DNA of 30,524 nt. It comes from Burkholderiaceae bacterium. Its GTDB lineage: Bacteria > Pseudomonadota > Gammaproteobacteria > Burkholderiales > Burkholderiaceae. A program made the position numbers and the translations under genes. Below, piece by piece: positions 7,568 through 17,753 of this stretch (within the stretch, counting starts at the first letter, position 1; each line of letters begins with the position of its first letter). Below the pieces are notes generated by a model. It made no database searches and was not told where the DNA came from. It was given only the letters and a program-made list of their open reading frames with translations. The stretch covers positions 1 to 30,524 of the forward strand of contig CANCQD010000018.1 of assembly GCA_947380285.1 (NCBI GenBank), read 5' to 3'.

Positions 7568-7843
7568 TCATTTATTCATTATGTCGTTTGGATTAACCGT
7601 AGTGATATCGGCTGATAACTCTACCAAGTCAGCATACTTAACGACCTCAAGCGATCCAACGGCAGTAATTTTCTTAGTATCTACATTAAAAGTAATGGCT
7701 TCTGCACGTGGATTCTTTTCATCCGTAGTAATAATGTTTGCAGCCTTAAGGACCACAACTTCCGCTGAGGCAAAGAGCGGAGCGGAGCACATTACCAAAG
7801 CAGAAATAGATTTAGAAATAATGCTGCGGTTAATTTTTTTCAC
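7568..7843 (-). pseudogene. Truncated secreted amidohydrolase-like protein
   Basis: The product is about 91 residues. Residues 1-27 form a signal peptide (basic start, hydrophobic core, FASA cleavage motif). The mature part resembles only the N-terminus of YtcJ-type amidohydrolases: VVVLKAANIITTDEKNPRAE is followed by a small beta-rich stretch with KKITAVGSLEVV. The metal-binding HxH and the rest of the TIM barrel are absent because the frame stops and a terminator follows. A GTG at 7843, seven bases after GAGGG, is the best start; the TTG two codons earlier is too close to the ribosome binding site. It is either a degraded gene or a short secreted protein derived from one, without the catalytic domain. 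Confidence 0.55.
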
Positions 7844-7972
7844 AGGCAAACCCTCTGATAGTGATTGTTGAAAATTATGCCATTGACTGGTCGTTTATAT
7901 AGCCCACCATAACTCTAAATAGCTTTAATATAGGGCACCTACTAATAAGTCTCACATACCCTGAACAGCCAA

Positions 7973-9283
7973 TTGAATCCAGCCTTACTCAAAGACTCAA
8001 GCAAGAAAACCAAAGCGATTAGCCTTTTTTCGGCTACCGCTCTCGGTATTGGGGGGATGATGGGCGCTGGACTATTCTCCCTTTTAGGCACCGCTAGTGC
8101 TCATGCTGGTTCTCATATTCCTTTGGCCTTTTTGCTTGGTGCTGTTGCCGCCTCATTTTCGGTCTACTCTTATGCCAAATTAGGTGCCACTTTTCCTAGC
8201 AGTGGGGGTGCTGCCACATTCACAGTGATGAGCTTTGGGCCAGGGGTAATTTCGGGTGGCCTCAATATATTTCAATACATCGCCTATCTGATTGCCGCCG
8301 CACTATATGCCGCAGGTTTTTCGGAATATGCCAACACCCTATTTGGCGGAAATTTATCTCCATTGGAAATAAAAATAGTTGGTGCTGGCATAGTCATTCT
8401 TTGCGCCGGCATTAACTTGTTGGGCACTGATATTGTTGGCAAAGCAGAAATGTTAGCAATTGGCTTTGTAACACTTGCCCTATTATTGTTTTCTATCGAA
8501 GGCATTCATGTTGCTAATGTTGAGGCATTTCAGTTTTCTAGCTGGTCTATCAATGGCATTGCCATCGCCACCGGCATTTTGTACATCAACTATCAAGGCT
8601 TTGGGGTGGTAACCAACTCTTCAAACGCGATGCATGAGCCCCAAAAAGAGTTACCACTTGCCATGTTCTCTGCGCTCATCTTGGTAACGATTGCTTATGT
8701 CCTAGTAAGTACTGCAGCAATACTCCTGCTTTCCCCTGCTCAAATGTCGCTTTACAGCGGTCACGTATTGGCTGAGGCAGCCCAAATCGTTGCCGGTAAA
8801 ACCGGCTTTGTTGTCATCGGGGCTTCCGCCCTCTTGGCCTGTGCCGCCGCACTTAATGCCACTATCTTTGCCGCCTCGAATATTGCGGCTGACATGGCAA
8901 GGAAAAGCTCTATCTCCGAAGCCCTGAGTGAGTCTGTTTTAAAAACAGAGTTGCGCGCACTAACTATCTCTGCATTCTTAGTCATTGCTTTGGTATTAGC
9001 ATTCCCGCTAGATGTAGTTGGCAAAATGGCAAGCCTTGCCTTTTTATTGGTATATGCAGCAATTACCTATGGGCATATTCGAGTGCGCAAACAAACTGGT
9101 GCTAAGTTATGGCCACTCTGGGCGGCCATTATTATTAACTTGAGCTTGTTTACGACGCTGCTTTTGAATGTAATTGAAAGTGCACCAGGTAGCGCGATTG
9201 CACTGGGATGCGCCTTGGTTGGATCTTTTGCATTAGAGGCAAGCTCCCGAAAATTCCTCAGGAAGAGCTTAAATACTCATTGA
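7973..9283 (+). CDS. APC-superfamily amino acid permease
   Basis: This 436-residue inner-membrane protein has about twelve hydrophobic segments. The first contains the APC signature GIGGMMGAGLFSLLGTAS, followed by SYAKLGATFPSSGGAATF in the second and third helices. It should import an amino acid or amine by coupling to a cation gradient; the substrate is not evident. No ATG is available before the first helix. The best start is TTG at 7973, with a stop codon nine codons upstream and a poor ribosome binding site. It has no operon partner: the gene upstream is divergent, and its last 15 bases overlap the convergent gene at 9269-9769. Confidence 0.88.
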   Translation: MNPALLKDSSKKTKAISLFSATALGIGGMMGAGLFSLLGTASAHAGSHIPLAFLLGAVAASFSVYSYAKLGATFPSSGGAATFTVMSFGPGVISGGLNIFQYIAYLIAAALYAAGFSEYANTLFGGNLSPLEIKIVGAGIVILCAGINLLGTDIVGKAEMLAIGFVTLALLLFSIEGIHVANVEAFQFSSWSINGIAIATGILYINYQGFGVVTNSSNAMHEPQKELPLAMFSALILVTIAYVLVSTAAILLLSPAQMSLYSGHVLAEAAQIVAGKTGFVVIGASALLACAAALNATIFAASNIAADMARKSSISEALSESVLKTELRALTISAFLVIALVLAFPLDVVGKMASLAFLLVYAAITYGHIRVRKQTGAKLWPLWAAIIINLSLFTTLLLNVIESAPGSAIALGCALVGSFALEASSRKFLRKSLNTH

Positions 9284-9769
9284 GCGGTGCAAGATTTTTG
9301 ACTTCATCTCTACCCAAAGACCTTCAAAATCCTCGCTCCTATTTTCAGAAAGCTGAACTGGTTCAAATAGGGCCCCAAAAATAATAGAGCCCTTCTTAAC
9401 CAAAGTCTTTTCAAATTCACCTAGGCCAATAGGCTTATCATCCATGTCTCTTGTGAGCTCCGCTGAACAGACAATCGCATCCGCATCATCTCGGCCTATG
9501 ACCGCAAACTCAATGTATTGCTGATTCCTTTCAACGATTATTAAAGTTCCGCGGGCATAGCAAACTGCCTCATGAACTTGCACAATATAAGCAAGAAATT
9601 GATTCGCCTCTTCATCTTTCTCGAAAGGGAGATCATCAATAAAAAAGAGGTATTGGTCGCCCTCACCGTCTACCAAAGTAAACACTTTTGGAACCACGCC
9701 ATGACCCAAAGCTAAGTTACGGTAATAACTAGAAATTTCTACGGCAAGATTTTCGGCAAATAAGTGCAT
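9269..9769 (-). CDS. Hypothetical 166-residue protein
   Basis: I do not recognise this family. The protein is acidic and soluble-looking, without signal peptide or membrane segments. It has alternating hydrophobic strands (QYLFFIDDLPF, GTLIIVERNQQYIEFAVIG) and a helix with a Cys (VHEAVCYARG), consistent with a small alpha/beta domain. It lies 22 bases downstream of the dienelactone hydrolase gene on the same strand, so it is likely the third gene of that operon. Its 3' end overlaps the permease gene by 15 bases in convergent orientation. The ATG has no clear Shine-Dalgarno sequence. Confidence 0.72.
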   Translation of the reverse strand: MHLFAENLAVEISSYYRNLALGHGVVPKVFTLVDGEGDQYLFFIDDLPFEKDEEANQFLAYIVQVHEAVCYARGTLIIVERNQQYIEFAVIGRDDADAIVCSAELTRDMDDKPIGLGEFEKTLVKKGSIIFGALFEPVQLSENRSEDFEGLWVEMKSKILHRSMSI

Positions 9770-9791
9770 AGCGGTTTATGGGATGTGATTA

Positions 9792-10475
9792 TTAATTAAT
9801 ATATTTCTGTAAAAATTTTAGCGTGCGCTCCCAAGCCAGTTGAGCTGCTTCAGCGTTGTACTTCAGAGGTGGCAAGTCCCGCGAATCAGCTTTGGGGTTT
9901 GCAAAGGCATGCTTTGTATCGTAGCGATGAAATTCATAATTCACACCCGCTTCTTTGAGCTTTTCCTCCAACTGATCTACGCCTGAAATTGGAAAAAATT
10001 CATCATGAAGAGCCCAGTGTCCCAGCATCGGCTTAGTAATGGCTTCGGCATTAACGTACTCAAGAGGGGGATTGCCGTACCAAACTATGGAGGCATCTAA
10101 CTCTGGCACATTGCATGAGGCCAATACAGTTAACGCACCGCCCATACAAAATCCAGTAACCGCAACTTTTGCGCTACCAGTTGTCTTCAAGTATTGAACA
10201 GCACCCCGAATATCTTGACCAGCGGCATCCCCGAAATTAAGGTTGCCCATTAAATGCTCTGCTTCATTAGCCTCGAGAGCCAACTGACCACGATATAAAT
10301 CTGGAACCAGCGCTCGATACCCTGCTTTAGCTAGGCGATCGGCTACGGCCTTAACCTCGTCATCCAGACCCCACCACTCCTGAATGACAACTACCCCGGG
10401 AGCATTGGCATTGTCTTTGGGCTCAGCTAAATATCCATTGAGAACCTGTCCATCGGGTCTTTTAAATTCAATCAT
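9792..10475 (-). CDS. Dienelactone hydrolase family protein
   Basis: This 227-residue alpha/beta hydrolase has the dienelactone hydrolase signature. The nucleophile is Cys110 in GFCMGG, rather than serine. D158 (in LHDEFFP) and H189 (in TKHAFAN) complete the triad, and E33 in QEWWGL is the family's activating glutamate. Such enzymes open carboxymethylenebutenolide in chloroaromatic degradation, but many members act on unknown esters, and no aromatic pathway genes are nearby. AAGGAG lies seven bases before the ATG. It starts nine bases after the MFS transporter stop, so the two are probably co-transcribed. Confidence 0.92.
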   Translation of the reverse strand: MIEFKRPDGQVLNGYLAEPKDNANAPGVVVIQEWWGLDDEVKAVADRLAKAGYRALVPDLYRGQLALEANEAEHLMGNLNFGDAAGQDIRGAVQYLKTTGSAKVAVTGFCMGGALTVLASCNVPELDASIVWYGNPPLEYVNAEAITKPMLGHWALHDEFFPISGVDQLEEKLKEAGVNYEFHRYDTKHAFANPKADSRDLPPLKYNAEAAQLAWERTLKFLQKYIN

Positions 10476-10484
10476 GAAGTCTCC

Positions 10485-11717
10485 TTATGCTTTTTTCGTA
10501 TCGGTATGAATATATCCTACTAGCCAGAATGTCAGCAATCCACAAAAGGCCGCGCCGTAGCCCACTAAGTTGTAGTGCTGCATCATGCCATCCGGGCCAA
10601 TCGTTACCACCCAACCCGCCAAAACCGAGGCAATACCCGAAGATAGCATTTGCACTGAGCCAATTAAGCTCATAAAGGTTCCACGAATCTTGCTCTCAAC
10701 AATCTGGCTCACTATAGCCATTGCGGGAATCATTCTTCCAGAGACCAGAATGAAAAATGCTGTTGAATTAATCAGCACAATCCATAAAGGAGTAACTGGC
10801 AAATTAGTAGTAACCAATAATGGAATCAGGCTGATCATCGCTAACACTCTAAATACGGTTACCTTGCCGTGCTTATCAGACATATGACCAATAAAGCGAG
10901 AGCTCATGAGGGTTGCTATACCACCACATAAGTAGACTAAAGAGATGTAAGAGTTACTGATACCCACATTAGTGGTGAGATACAAAGCGATATAAGGAAT
11001 TACTGAGAATCCCGTAATCATAATCAGCGCCATAAAGATGAAGGCTTTGATATTCTGACTCGCAGTCACAATCTTCAGAATCTGACTAAAGCGACTACCC
11101 TCATGAATATGATCTAAATGGCCTGCAATCTTTGGGATATTTCGGTAGCCTAAATACAGAATCAAGGTTGAGATGATGGCGATAAAAAAGAATGGCGCGC
11201 GCCAACCTAAGGATGGCATATGGTTTGCTAAAAATAATCCTAACGGCACCCCAGCAACAGTAGATACAGAAAATGCAGCCATCACCGTTCCCAATGCCTT
11301 ACCTCTTCGCTCAAAGGGAATCGAATCCGCAACGATGGTTTGAACCAAGGAACCCAAAATGCCGCCAAATGCGCCAGCCAAGGCTCGAGCTATAAATAAC
11401 AACTCATAATTTGGCGCTAAGCCACAAGCTAGTGTTGCAATGATAAAAAAGGCGTAGAGACTTAAGAGTAGCTTTCTACGCTCAAACCGGTCCACATAAT
11501 AGGTGGCTAAGATTCCCGCGGCAGCAGCTGCAAAAGTATAAGAGGAGAGCAATAAACCAAATTGATGCGTATTAATATTGAGCACCCGAATAAACTCAGG
11601 CCCCAAAGGCATCATGATCATGAAATCTAAGATGTGGGTGAACTGAATACCTGCCAATGAAAACAGAAAGAAGCGCTCACGTTTCTTGGTTTCAATGGTG
11701 TGCGAAATGTTATTCAA
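10485..11717 (-). CDS. MFS transporter (DHA-type efflux family)
   Basis: This 410-residue inner-membrane protein has about twelve transmembrane helices in two halves separated by a hydrophilic loop near residues 200-215. The loop between helices 2 and 3 carries DRFERRKLLL, the family's motif A, and STVAGVPLG in helix 5 resembles motif C of drug/proton antiporters. It probably exports a small organic compound; the substrate is unknown. The only available start is TTG at 11717 with a weak ribosome binding site, as an in-frame stop lies upstream and the next Met is inside the first helix. It heads an operon with the dienelactone hydrolase. Confidence 0.9.
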   Translation of the reverse strand: MNNISHTIETKKRERFFLFSLAGIQFTHILDFMIMMPLGPEFIRVLNINTHQFGLLLSSYTFAAAAAGILATYYVDRFERRKLLLSLYAFFIIATLACGLAPNYELLFIARALAGAFGGILGSLVQTIVADSIPFERRGKALGTVMAAFSVSTVAGVPLGLFLANHMPSLGWRAPFFFIAIISTLILYLGYRNIPKIAGHLDHIHEGSRFSQILKIVTASQNIKAFIFMALIMITGFSVIPYIALYLTTNVGISNSYISLVYLCGGIATLMSSRFIGHMSDKHGKVTVFRVLAMISLIPLLVTTNLPVTPLWIVLINSTAFFILVSGRMIPAMAIVSQIVESKIRGTFMSLIGSVQMLSSGIASVLAGWVVTIGPDGMMQHYNLVGYGAAFCGLLTFWLVGYIHTDTKKA

Positions 11718-11808
11718 GAGATGCTTTACTTGGGGTATTCAATATGACATTATCATCCTTGATGAAGATGTTTGCTTATCTAATACCTTTTAAGATCCAG
11801 CCAAATTT

Positions 11809-12324
11809 ATGTCAATCACCACTGAAGCTCTGACCCAATCGACTCTAGTCGGAATTCCACTTCTCCCGCTGATCAGAGATACGTTTTACGGAATTTTAGG
11901 TCTCATCATGGTGCTTTTTTTTCATGGCATCTGCATTAATTACATCATCCTGAACTTTGAGAAATTGACTAATGAAAACCTTAAGAGCATGCGGTATAAC
12001 CTCGTTTTTTATCATTTCTACGCAGCATTTTTCTTTATCGCCTTGGTCCATATGGCGGAAATTGTCATCTGGACTCTCTACATCACCACTCTCAATTTAA
12101 TTGACAACGGTATTGCCGCCTTGATGTTCGTTGGGAGTTGCTACACAACAGTGGGCTTCGTTCAAGATATTCTGCCAACGGGCTGGAAAAGTCTTGCCTT
12201 CTTTATTTCTTTTTCAGGATTATTCTGCATTGCCTGGACTACTTCAGGCATGATTGGAATGACCAATTCTTACAGAGCCGCTTGGAACCTGAAGCATCAC
12301 CAAAAAGACCCTAGCGATGCTTGA
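11809..12324 (+). CDS. Ion-channel-like membrane protein with atypical filter
   Basis: This 171-residue protein has three hydrophobic helices (about 22-50, 67-95 and 126-150) and a re-entrant segment before the last. The stretch ALMFVGSCYTTVGFVQDILP resembles the pore helix and selectivity filter of two-helix potassium channels, but the filter reads TVGF followed by V instead of TVGYG. The topology fits an Ion_trans_2-like channel subunit that would assemble as a tetramer in the inner membrane. Ion selectivity cannot be assumed. It is divergent from the MFS gene and lacks a strong ribosome binding site. Its 3' end overlaps the next convergent gene by 14 bases. Confidence 0.72.
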   Translation: MSITTEALTQSTLVGIPLLPLIRDTFYGILGLIMVLFFHGICINYIILNFEKLTNENLKSMRYNLVFYHFYAAFFFIALVHMAEIVIWTLYITTLNLIDNGIAALMFVGSCYTTVGFVQDILPTGWKSLAFFISFSGLFCIAWTTSGMIGMTNSYRAAWNLKHHQKDPSDA

Positions 12325-12805
12325 GATAGTAACCATATACACAACGAGTTCCGCCTCTAGATGGATCATGCGTATCGTGAATTACTCCATCAATGATTGC
12401 AGTGAGATGTTTAGAAACTTTAGCAATCAGTATTTTGTTGGGTAACTCATCGGGGCGCAGGTGCACCTGACAGCCCGCACCCACTTTCATGGTGGGTACC
12501 CATTCAAAACCCAAGCCCAAAATATAGTCATGGAATACATTGCGGTGATTGCCATTTCTGGGCGAAGAGCCTTTTATATTCAGTCTTTTAGCAAGGCGAT
12601 CATTTCTGAGTTGGGCATAACTCTCATTTGCAAGCCTTAAATCTTCATACACTTGTATGTATGGAAGGTTTGCGGCAATCGCAATAGATCTCACAACACA
12701 ATCACCAGCACCCCCTTTGAAGCCGGCCTCCCCCCTACCGCCATCATTAAATTGAAATGGAAACTGGGAATGGGCTTTGGAGAAGGGGTTTAGAAATCCG
12801 AACAT
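12311..12805 (-). CDS. Hypothetical protein, possible papain-fold cysteine hydrolase
   Basis: This 164-residue protein carries GGAGDCVVRSIAIA (Cys36) near the N-terminus and SKHLTAIIDGVIHDTHD (H133, with D144 and D147 nearby) near the C-terminus. A Cys heading a helix followed by a late His and Asp is the arrangement of papain-like (NlpC/C39-type) hydrolases. I recall similar small proteins in proteobacteria and phages, without known function. There is no signal peptide, so it is probably cytoplasmic. No clear ribosome binding site is visible. It lies between the glcB terminator and the channel gene, which it overlaps by 14 bases at the 3' end. Confidence 0.7.
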   Translation of the reverse strand: MFGFLNPFSKAHSQFPFQFNDGGRGEAGFKGGAGDCVVRSIAIAANLPYIQVYEDLRLANESYAQLRNDRLAKRLNIKGSSPRNGNHRNVFHDYILGLGFEWVPTMKVGAGCQVHLRPDELPNKILIAKVSKHLTAIIDGVIHDTHDPSRGGTRCVYGYYLKHR

Positions 12806-12819
12806 TGATTGATGGCCAA

Positions 12820-12853
12820 TAAAAAATGGATTTGCTTATTGGGCAAATCCATT
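12820..12853 (-). terminator. Terminator of glcB
   Basis: AATGGATTTGC (12825-12835) and GCAAATCCATT (12843-12853) form a perfect eleven-base-pair stem with a seven-base loop. On the minus strand it runs into TTTTTTA. It begins 22 bases past the glcB stop codon. Confidence 0.9.
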
Positions 12854-12875
12854 CTTATTTAGGGCGTTGGCTAAA

Positions 12876-15092
12876 TTACTTAGCCTGCGCCTTCTTCACT
12901 TCTAAGCGCCAAGCGTGCAACAAAGGCTCTGTATAACCGTTAGGCTGTTCAAGGCCTTTGAAAATCAAATCACTTGCTGCTTTAAAGGCATACGAATCTT
13001 GGTAGTTTGGCATCATCGGCTTGTAGAGAGGGTCGCCAGAGTTTTGCGTATCAACAATTGTGGCCATTCTTTGTAGAGCTTCTTCTACCTCTGCTTTAGT
13101 TATGTATTTGTGTAGCAACCAGTTCGCAATATGCTGACTAGAAATACGTAATGTTGCGCGATCTTCCATCAAACCTACGTTATAGATATCAGGCACCTTA
13201 GAGCAACCAACGCCCTGGTCAATCCAGCGCACCACATAACCCAAAATACCTTGGCAATTATTATTCAGAGATTCGCGAATCTCCTCTTTAGTCCAATCAG
13301 GATAAAGCGCGATTGGCACAGTCAAGAGATCATCGGTTAAGGCATCATATTCGGCTGCAGTATCTAGTATCTCCATATCCGCTTGGATCTTGGCAACATC
13401 AACCTGGTGATAATGGATTGCATGTAAAGTAGCAGCGGTAGGTGATGGCACCCAAGCAGTATTCGCCCCAGCTGATGGGTGTGCGCCTTTTTGCTCTACC
13501 ATTTCCTTCATGAGATCTGGTGCAGGCCACATACCCTTACCAATCTGTGCACGGCCACGCAGACCACAATCTAAACCTGCCAATACGTTACGGCGCTCGT
13601 ACGCTCCAAACCATTTAGCAATCTTCATCCTGCCTTTGCGAACCATGGCACCACCATACATGCCGGTATGCATTTCATCACCGGTACGATCCAAGAATCC
13701 GGTATTAATAAACGCAACGCGAGCACCAGCTGCAGCAATGGCTGCTTTAATGTTGACGCTCATACGGCGCTCTTCATCCATGATTCCCAATTTGACAGTG
13801 TTCTCTGGTAAGTCTAGTAATGTCTCAACACGGCCAAAGAGCTCGCTAGCAAAGGCTACTTCTTCTGCGCTATGCATTTTTGGCTTAACGATATAGACAG
13901 AGCCTTTACGTGTATTGCCAATAGCCTGGGTCGCCGGGCGATTGATGTCATATAAAGCAATCAATACGGTGACTACTGCATCTAAGATGCCCTCGTAGAT
14001 TTCCTTGCCCTCACCAGTAATGATGGCTGGGTTAGTCATCAAGTGACCAACATTACGGAGGAATAAGAGTGAACGACCATGCAGCGTCACAATTCCATCT
14101 TTTGCATTGGTAGCGCCTATACCCGCTTTGTATTGACGATCAGGATTCAGCGTACGAGTAAATGTTTTGCCGCCCTTATTCACCTCTTCAACCAAAGTAC
14201 CCTTGAGAATACCTAACCAGTTTTCATAGGCCACTACTTTGTCATCACCATCAACGACTGCTACCGAATCTTCCAAATCCAGAATAGTTGATAGCGCTGC
14301 TTCAAGTACCACATCATTCACGCCCGCTGGATCGGAGGCACCAATCGTTTTAGTTTTATCAATTTGGATATCGATATGAATACCATGATTGCGCAATAAG
14401 ACTGAAGATGGTGCTGACGCATCGCCTTGATAGCCAACAAACTGTTTTTCATCAATTAAGCCGGTAGTCTTACCGTCTTTTAATTTCGCGGATAGTTTTT
14501 TATCTACCACGCTATATGCCACTACATCGCTATACAAAGCCCCGGCTAAAGGAGCAGCTTCATCTAAAAATTGACGTGCGTAGGCAACCACCTTTGCTCC
14601 GCGAATAGGGTTGTAAGTGCTACCCTTAGTAGCACCATCTGATTCAGAGATAACATCTGTACCATATAAAGCATCATACAAAGAGCCCCAACGAGCATTA
14701 GCAGCATTTAAGGCATAGCGCGCATTGAGCACTGGAACCACCAGCTGAGGTCCGGCTTGAAGAGCGAGCTCATCATCCACATTCTGAGTAGTAGCCAAAA
14801 TCTTGGCAGGCACATCTTCAATGTAACCAATTTCCTGCAAATACTTACGATAAGCAGGCATATCTTTGATTGGACCTGGATTCGCTTTATGCCATTTGTC
14901 CAAATCCAGTTGTAAGCGATCACGCTTTGCGAGCAAAGCTTCATTTTTTGGAGTTAAGTCTTTAACGATCTCATCAAAGCCTTTCCAGAAATCAGCACTC
15001 TTGACACCAGTACCCGGGAGTACTTTGTCTTCGATAAAGCGATATAAAGGGGTTGCTACTTGGAGGCTATTGCAGGTAGTGCGCGCAGTCAT
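12876..15092 (-). CDS. glcB: Malate synthase G
   Basis: This 738-residue enzyme condenses glyoxylate with acetyl-CoA to give malate and is monomeric and cytoplasmic in characterised examples. The length fits the G isoform (E. coli 723). Catalytic residues can be placed: R340 in [17 protein letters not shown], magnesium ligands E440 and D468 ([16 protein letters not shown]), and the catalytic base D644 in [23 protein letters not shown] at 510-522 is also diagnostic. The ATG follows AAGAAG. A good promoter overlaps the end of purA and a strong terminator follows, so it is probably its own unit. With gcl in the same window, two alternative glyoxylate-consuming routes are encoded about 10 kb apart. 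Confidence 0.97.
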   Translation of the reverse strand: MTARTTCNSLQVATPLYRFIEDKVLPGTGVKSADFWKGFDEIVKDLTPKNEALLAKRDRLQLDLDKWHKANPGPIKDMPAYRKYLQEIGYIEDVPAKILATTQNVDDELALQAGPQLVVPVLNARYALNAANARWGSLYDALYGTDVISESDGATKGSTYNPIRGAKVVAYARQFLDEAAPLAGALYSDVVAYSVVDKKLSAKLKDGKTTGLIDEKQFVGYQGDASAPSSVLLRNHGIHIDIQIDKTKTIGASDPAGVNDVVLEAALSTILDLEDSVAVVDGDDKVVAYENWLGILKGTLVEEVNKGGKTFTRTLNPDRQYKAGIGATNAKDGIVTLHGRSLLFLRNVGHLMTNPAIITGEGKEIYEGILDAVVTVLIALYDINRPATQAIGNTRKGSVYIVKPKMHSAEEVAFASELFGRVETLLDLPENTVKLGIMDEERRMSVNIKAAIAAAGARVAFINTGFLDRTGDEMHTGMYGGAMVRKGRMKIAKWFGAYERRNVLAGLDCGLRGRAQIGKGMWPAPDLMKEMVEQKGAHPSAGANTAWVPSPTAATLHAIHYHQVDVAKIQADMEILDTAAEYDALTDDLLTVPIALYPDWTKEEIRESLNNNCQGILGYVVRWIDQGVGCSKVPDIYNVGLMEDRATLRISSQHIANWLLHKYITKAEVEEALQRMATIVDTQNSGDPLYKPMMPNYQDSYAFKAASDLIFKGLEQPNGYTEPLLHAWRLEVKKAQAK

Positions 15093-15132
15093 GTTGTTAT
15101 CTTCTTAAACAAAAATTAATAAATAGGATTGG

Positions 15133-16549
<1,417 letters not shown>

Positions 16550-16556
16550 TTAATTA

Positions 16557-16578
16557 CTTTACTTCTGCTTTACTTCTG
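16557..16578 (-). repeat. 11-bp tandem duplication across the hisZ stop codon
   Basis: CTTTACTTCTG occurs twice in direct tandem (16557-16567 and 16568-16578). The hisZ stop codon lies at the junction (16570-16572). The duplication changes only the 3' untranslated region and the last codons of hisZ. Confidence 0.8.
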
Positions 16579-17733
16579 CCTTACATCCCAAGAGTTGCCT
16601 TGTTTGACTAACTCTCGATCACATTCATATTCGGCAGCTTCTACTGATGTACCTACCGGAATCTGTATCACCACCTCGCCCTTACTCCTCAGAGTTGCGA
16701 TCACCTTACTTAACTCAGCATCATCAATCCAAGGAGCCAAGATAGCCAACTTGCGAATGTTTAATGGCGATAAATTGGCTAGAGTTAATAGATCTAAAGA
16801 AAAACCCGTTGCAGGACGCGAACGACCAAAGGCTTGACCTACGTGATCATAACGACCCCCTCTGGCGATCGGTTGCGGCAATTGATCAACGTAAGCGGCA
16901 AACATGACGCCGCTGTGATATTGGTAACCACGCAGATCAGCCAAATCAATGCTGAGCTCTAAATTGGTAGACAAATTTGCCGCAGCAGAAACTAAACGCT
17001 CAAGATCTGCCAAAGCTTGATCAATTGCTGCATGCTGAGGCAATACTTTCTTAGCGTTTGCCAAGACTGCAGAGCAAGGACCATTCAATTCAGTCAATGC
17101 CATCAGCGCTTGAGCAACATTTGCGGGCAAGCAGGCTGCCCATTGACTTAAGCGGGGACGATCTTTGCTTTGCAACAAGCCATACAACACTTCAATAGTT
17201 TCTTTATCTAAATGCTGGCCATCCAAAATGCCCGCCAAAATACCAGCGTGCGACAAATCTAAGTAGACCTTCTCCAACCCAGCAACGGAAAGTGTTTTGA
17301 GCAATAAGGTAATCGCCTCAAGATCAGCTTCCCAGGTTGCGCAACCGTAAATCTCTGCACCAAGTTGTAATTCTTCACGTGCTGAGCTGCCAACAGGAGT
17401 ACGAGCATGTGCAACAGAACCGGCATAGCAAAGACGAGTGACACCAGCACGATTTAAGAGGTGCGCATCAATACGAGCCACTTGGGGAGTTATATCAGCA
17501 CGCAAACCTAAAGTGCGGCCAGATAACTGATCTACTAGCTTGAATGTTTGAAGATTGAGATCCGAGCCGGTGCCGGTTAATAAAGAATCCAGGAACTCCA
17601 AAATTGGAGGGGCGACCAGCTCATAACCATAAGACTGATACAGGTCCAAGACGGCACGACGCAGAGACTCAACCTTGCGAGCCTCGGCAGGCAAAACATC
17701 TGCAATATCCTCGGGAAGTAACCAGCGATTCAT
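16570..17733 (-). CDS. hisZ: ATP phosphoribosyltransferase regulatory subunit
   Basis: This 387-residue protein is a catalytically inactive paralogue of histidyl-tRNA synthetase that partners short-form HisG in the first step of histidine synthesis. It keeps the class II fold: RADITPQVARIDA resembles motif 2 and QPIARGGRYDHVG precedes motif 3. The C-terminal anticodon-binding domain is absent, which separates it from the true hisS at 25048. HisG is not in this window. The start (MNRWLLPEDIADVLP) is typical. It follows hflC by 20 bases and precedes purA, a gene order common in Burkholderiales. Confidence 0.96.
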   Translation of the reverse strand: MNRWLLPEDIADVLPAEARKVESLRRAVLDLYQSYGYELVAPPILEFLDSLLTGTGSDLNLQTFKLVDQLSGRTLGLRADITPQVARIDAHLLNRAGVTRLCYAGSVAHARTPVGSSAREELQLGAEIYGCATWEADLEAITLLLKTLSVAGLEKVYLDLSHAGILAGILDGQHLDKETIEVLYGLLQSKDRPRLSQWAACLPANVAQALMALTELNGPCSAVLANAKKVLPQHAAIDQALADLERLVSAAANLSTNLELSIDLADLRGYQYHSGVMFAAYVDQLPQPIARGGRYDHVGQAFGRSRPATGFSLDLLTLANLSPLNIRKLAILAPWIDDAELSKVIATLRSKGEVVIQIPVGTSVEAAEYECDRELVKQGNSWDVRQK

Positions 17734-17753
17734 GATGTCGACTATTTGCTTTC

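Noticed and set aside
7581..7871. 96-codon plus-strand frame opposite the truncated amidohydrolase-like gene
   Set aside because: The minus-strand frame has a signal peptide, a ribosome binding site and family similarity; this frame has none.
13510..13896. 128-codon open frame antisense to glcB
   Set aside because: It lies wholly within the conserved malate synthase coding sequence and has the Arg/Pro/Ala-rich composition of a reverse-strand shadow.
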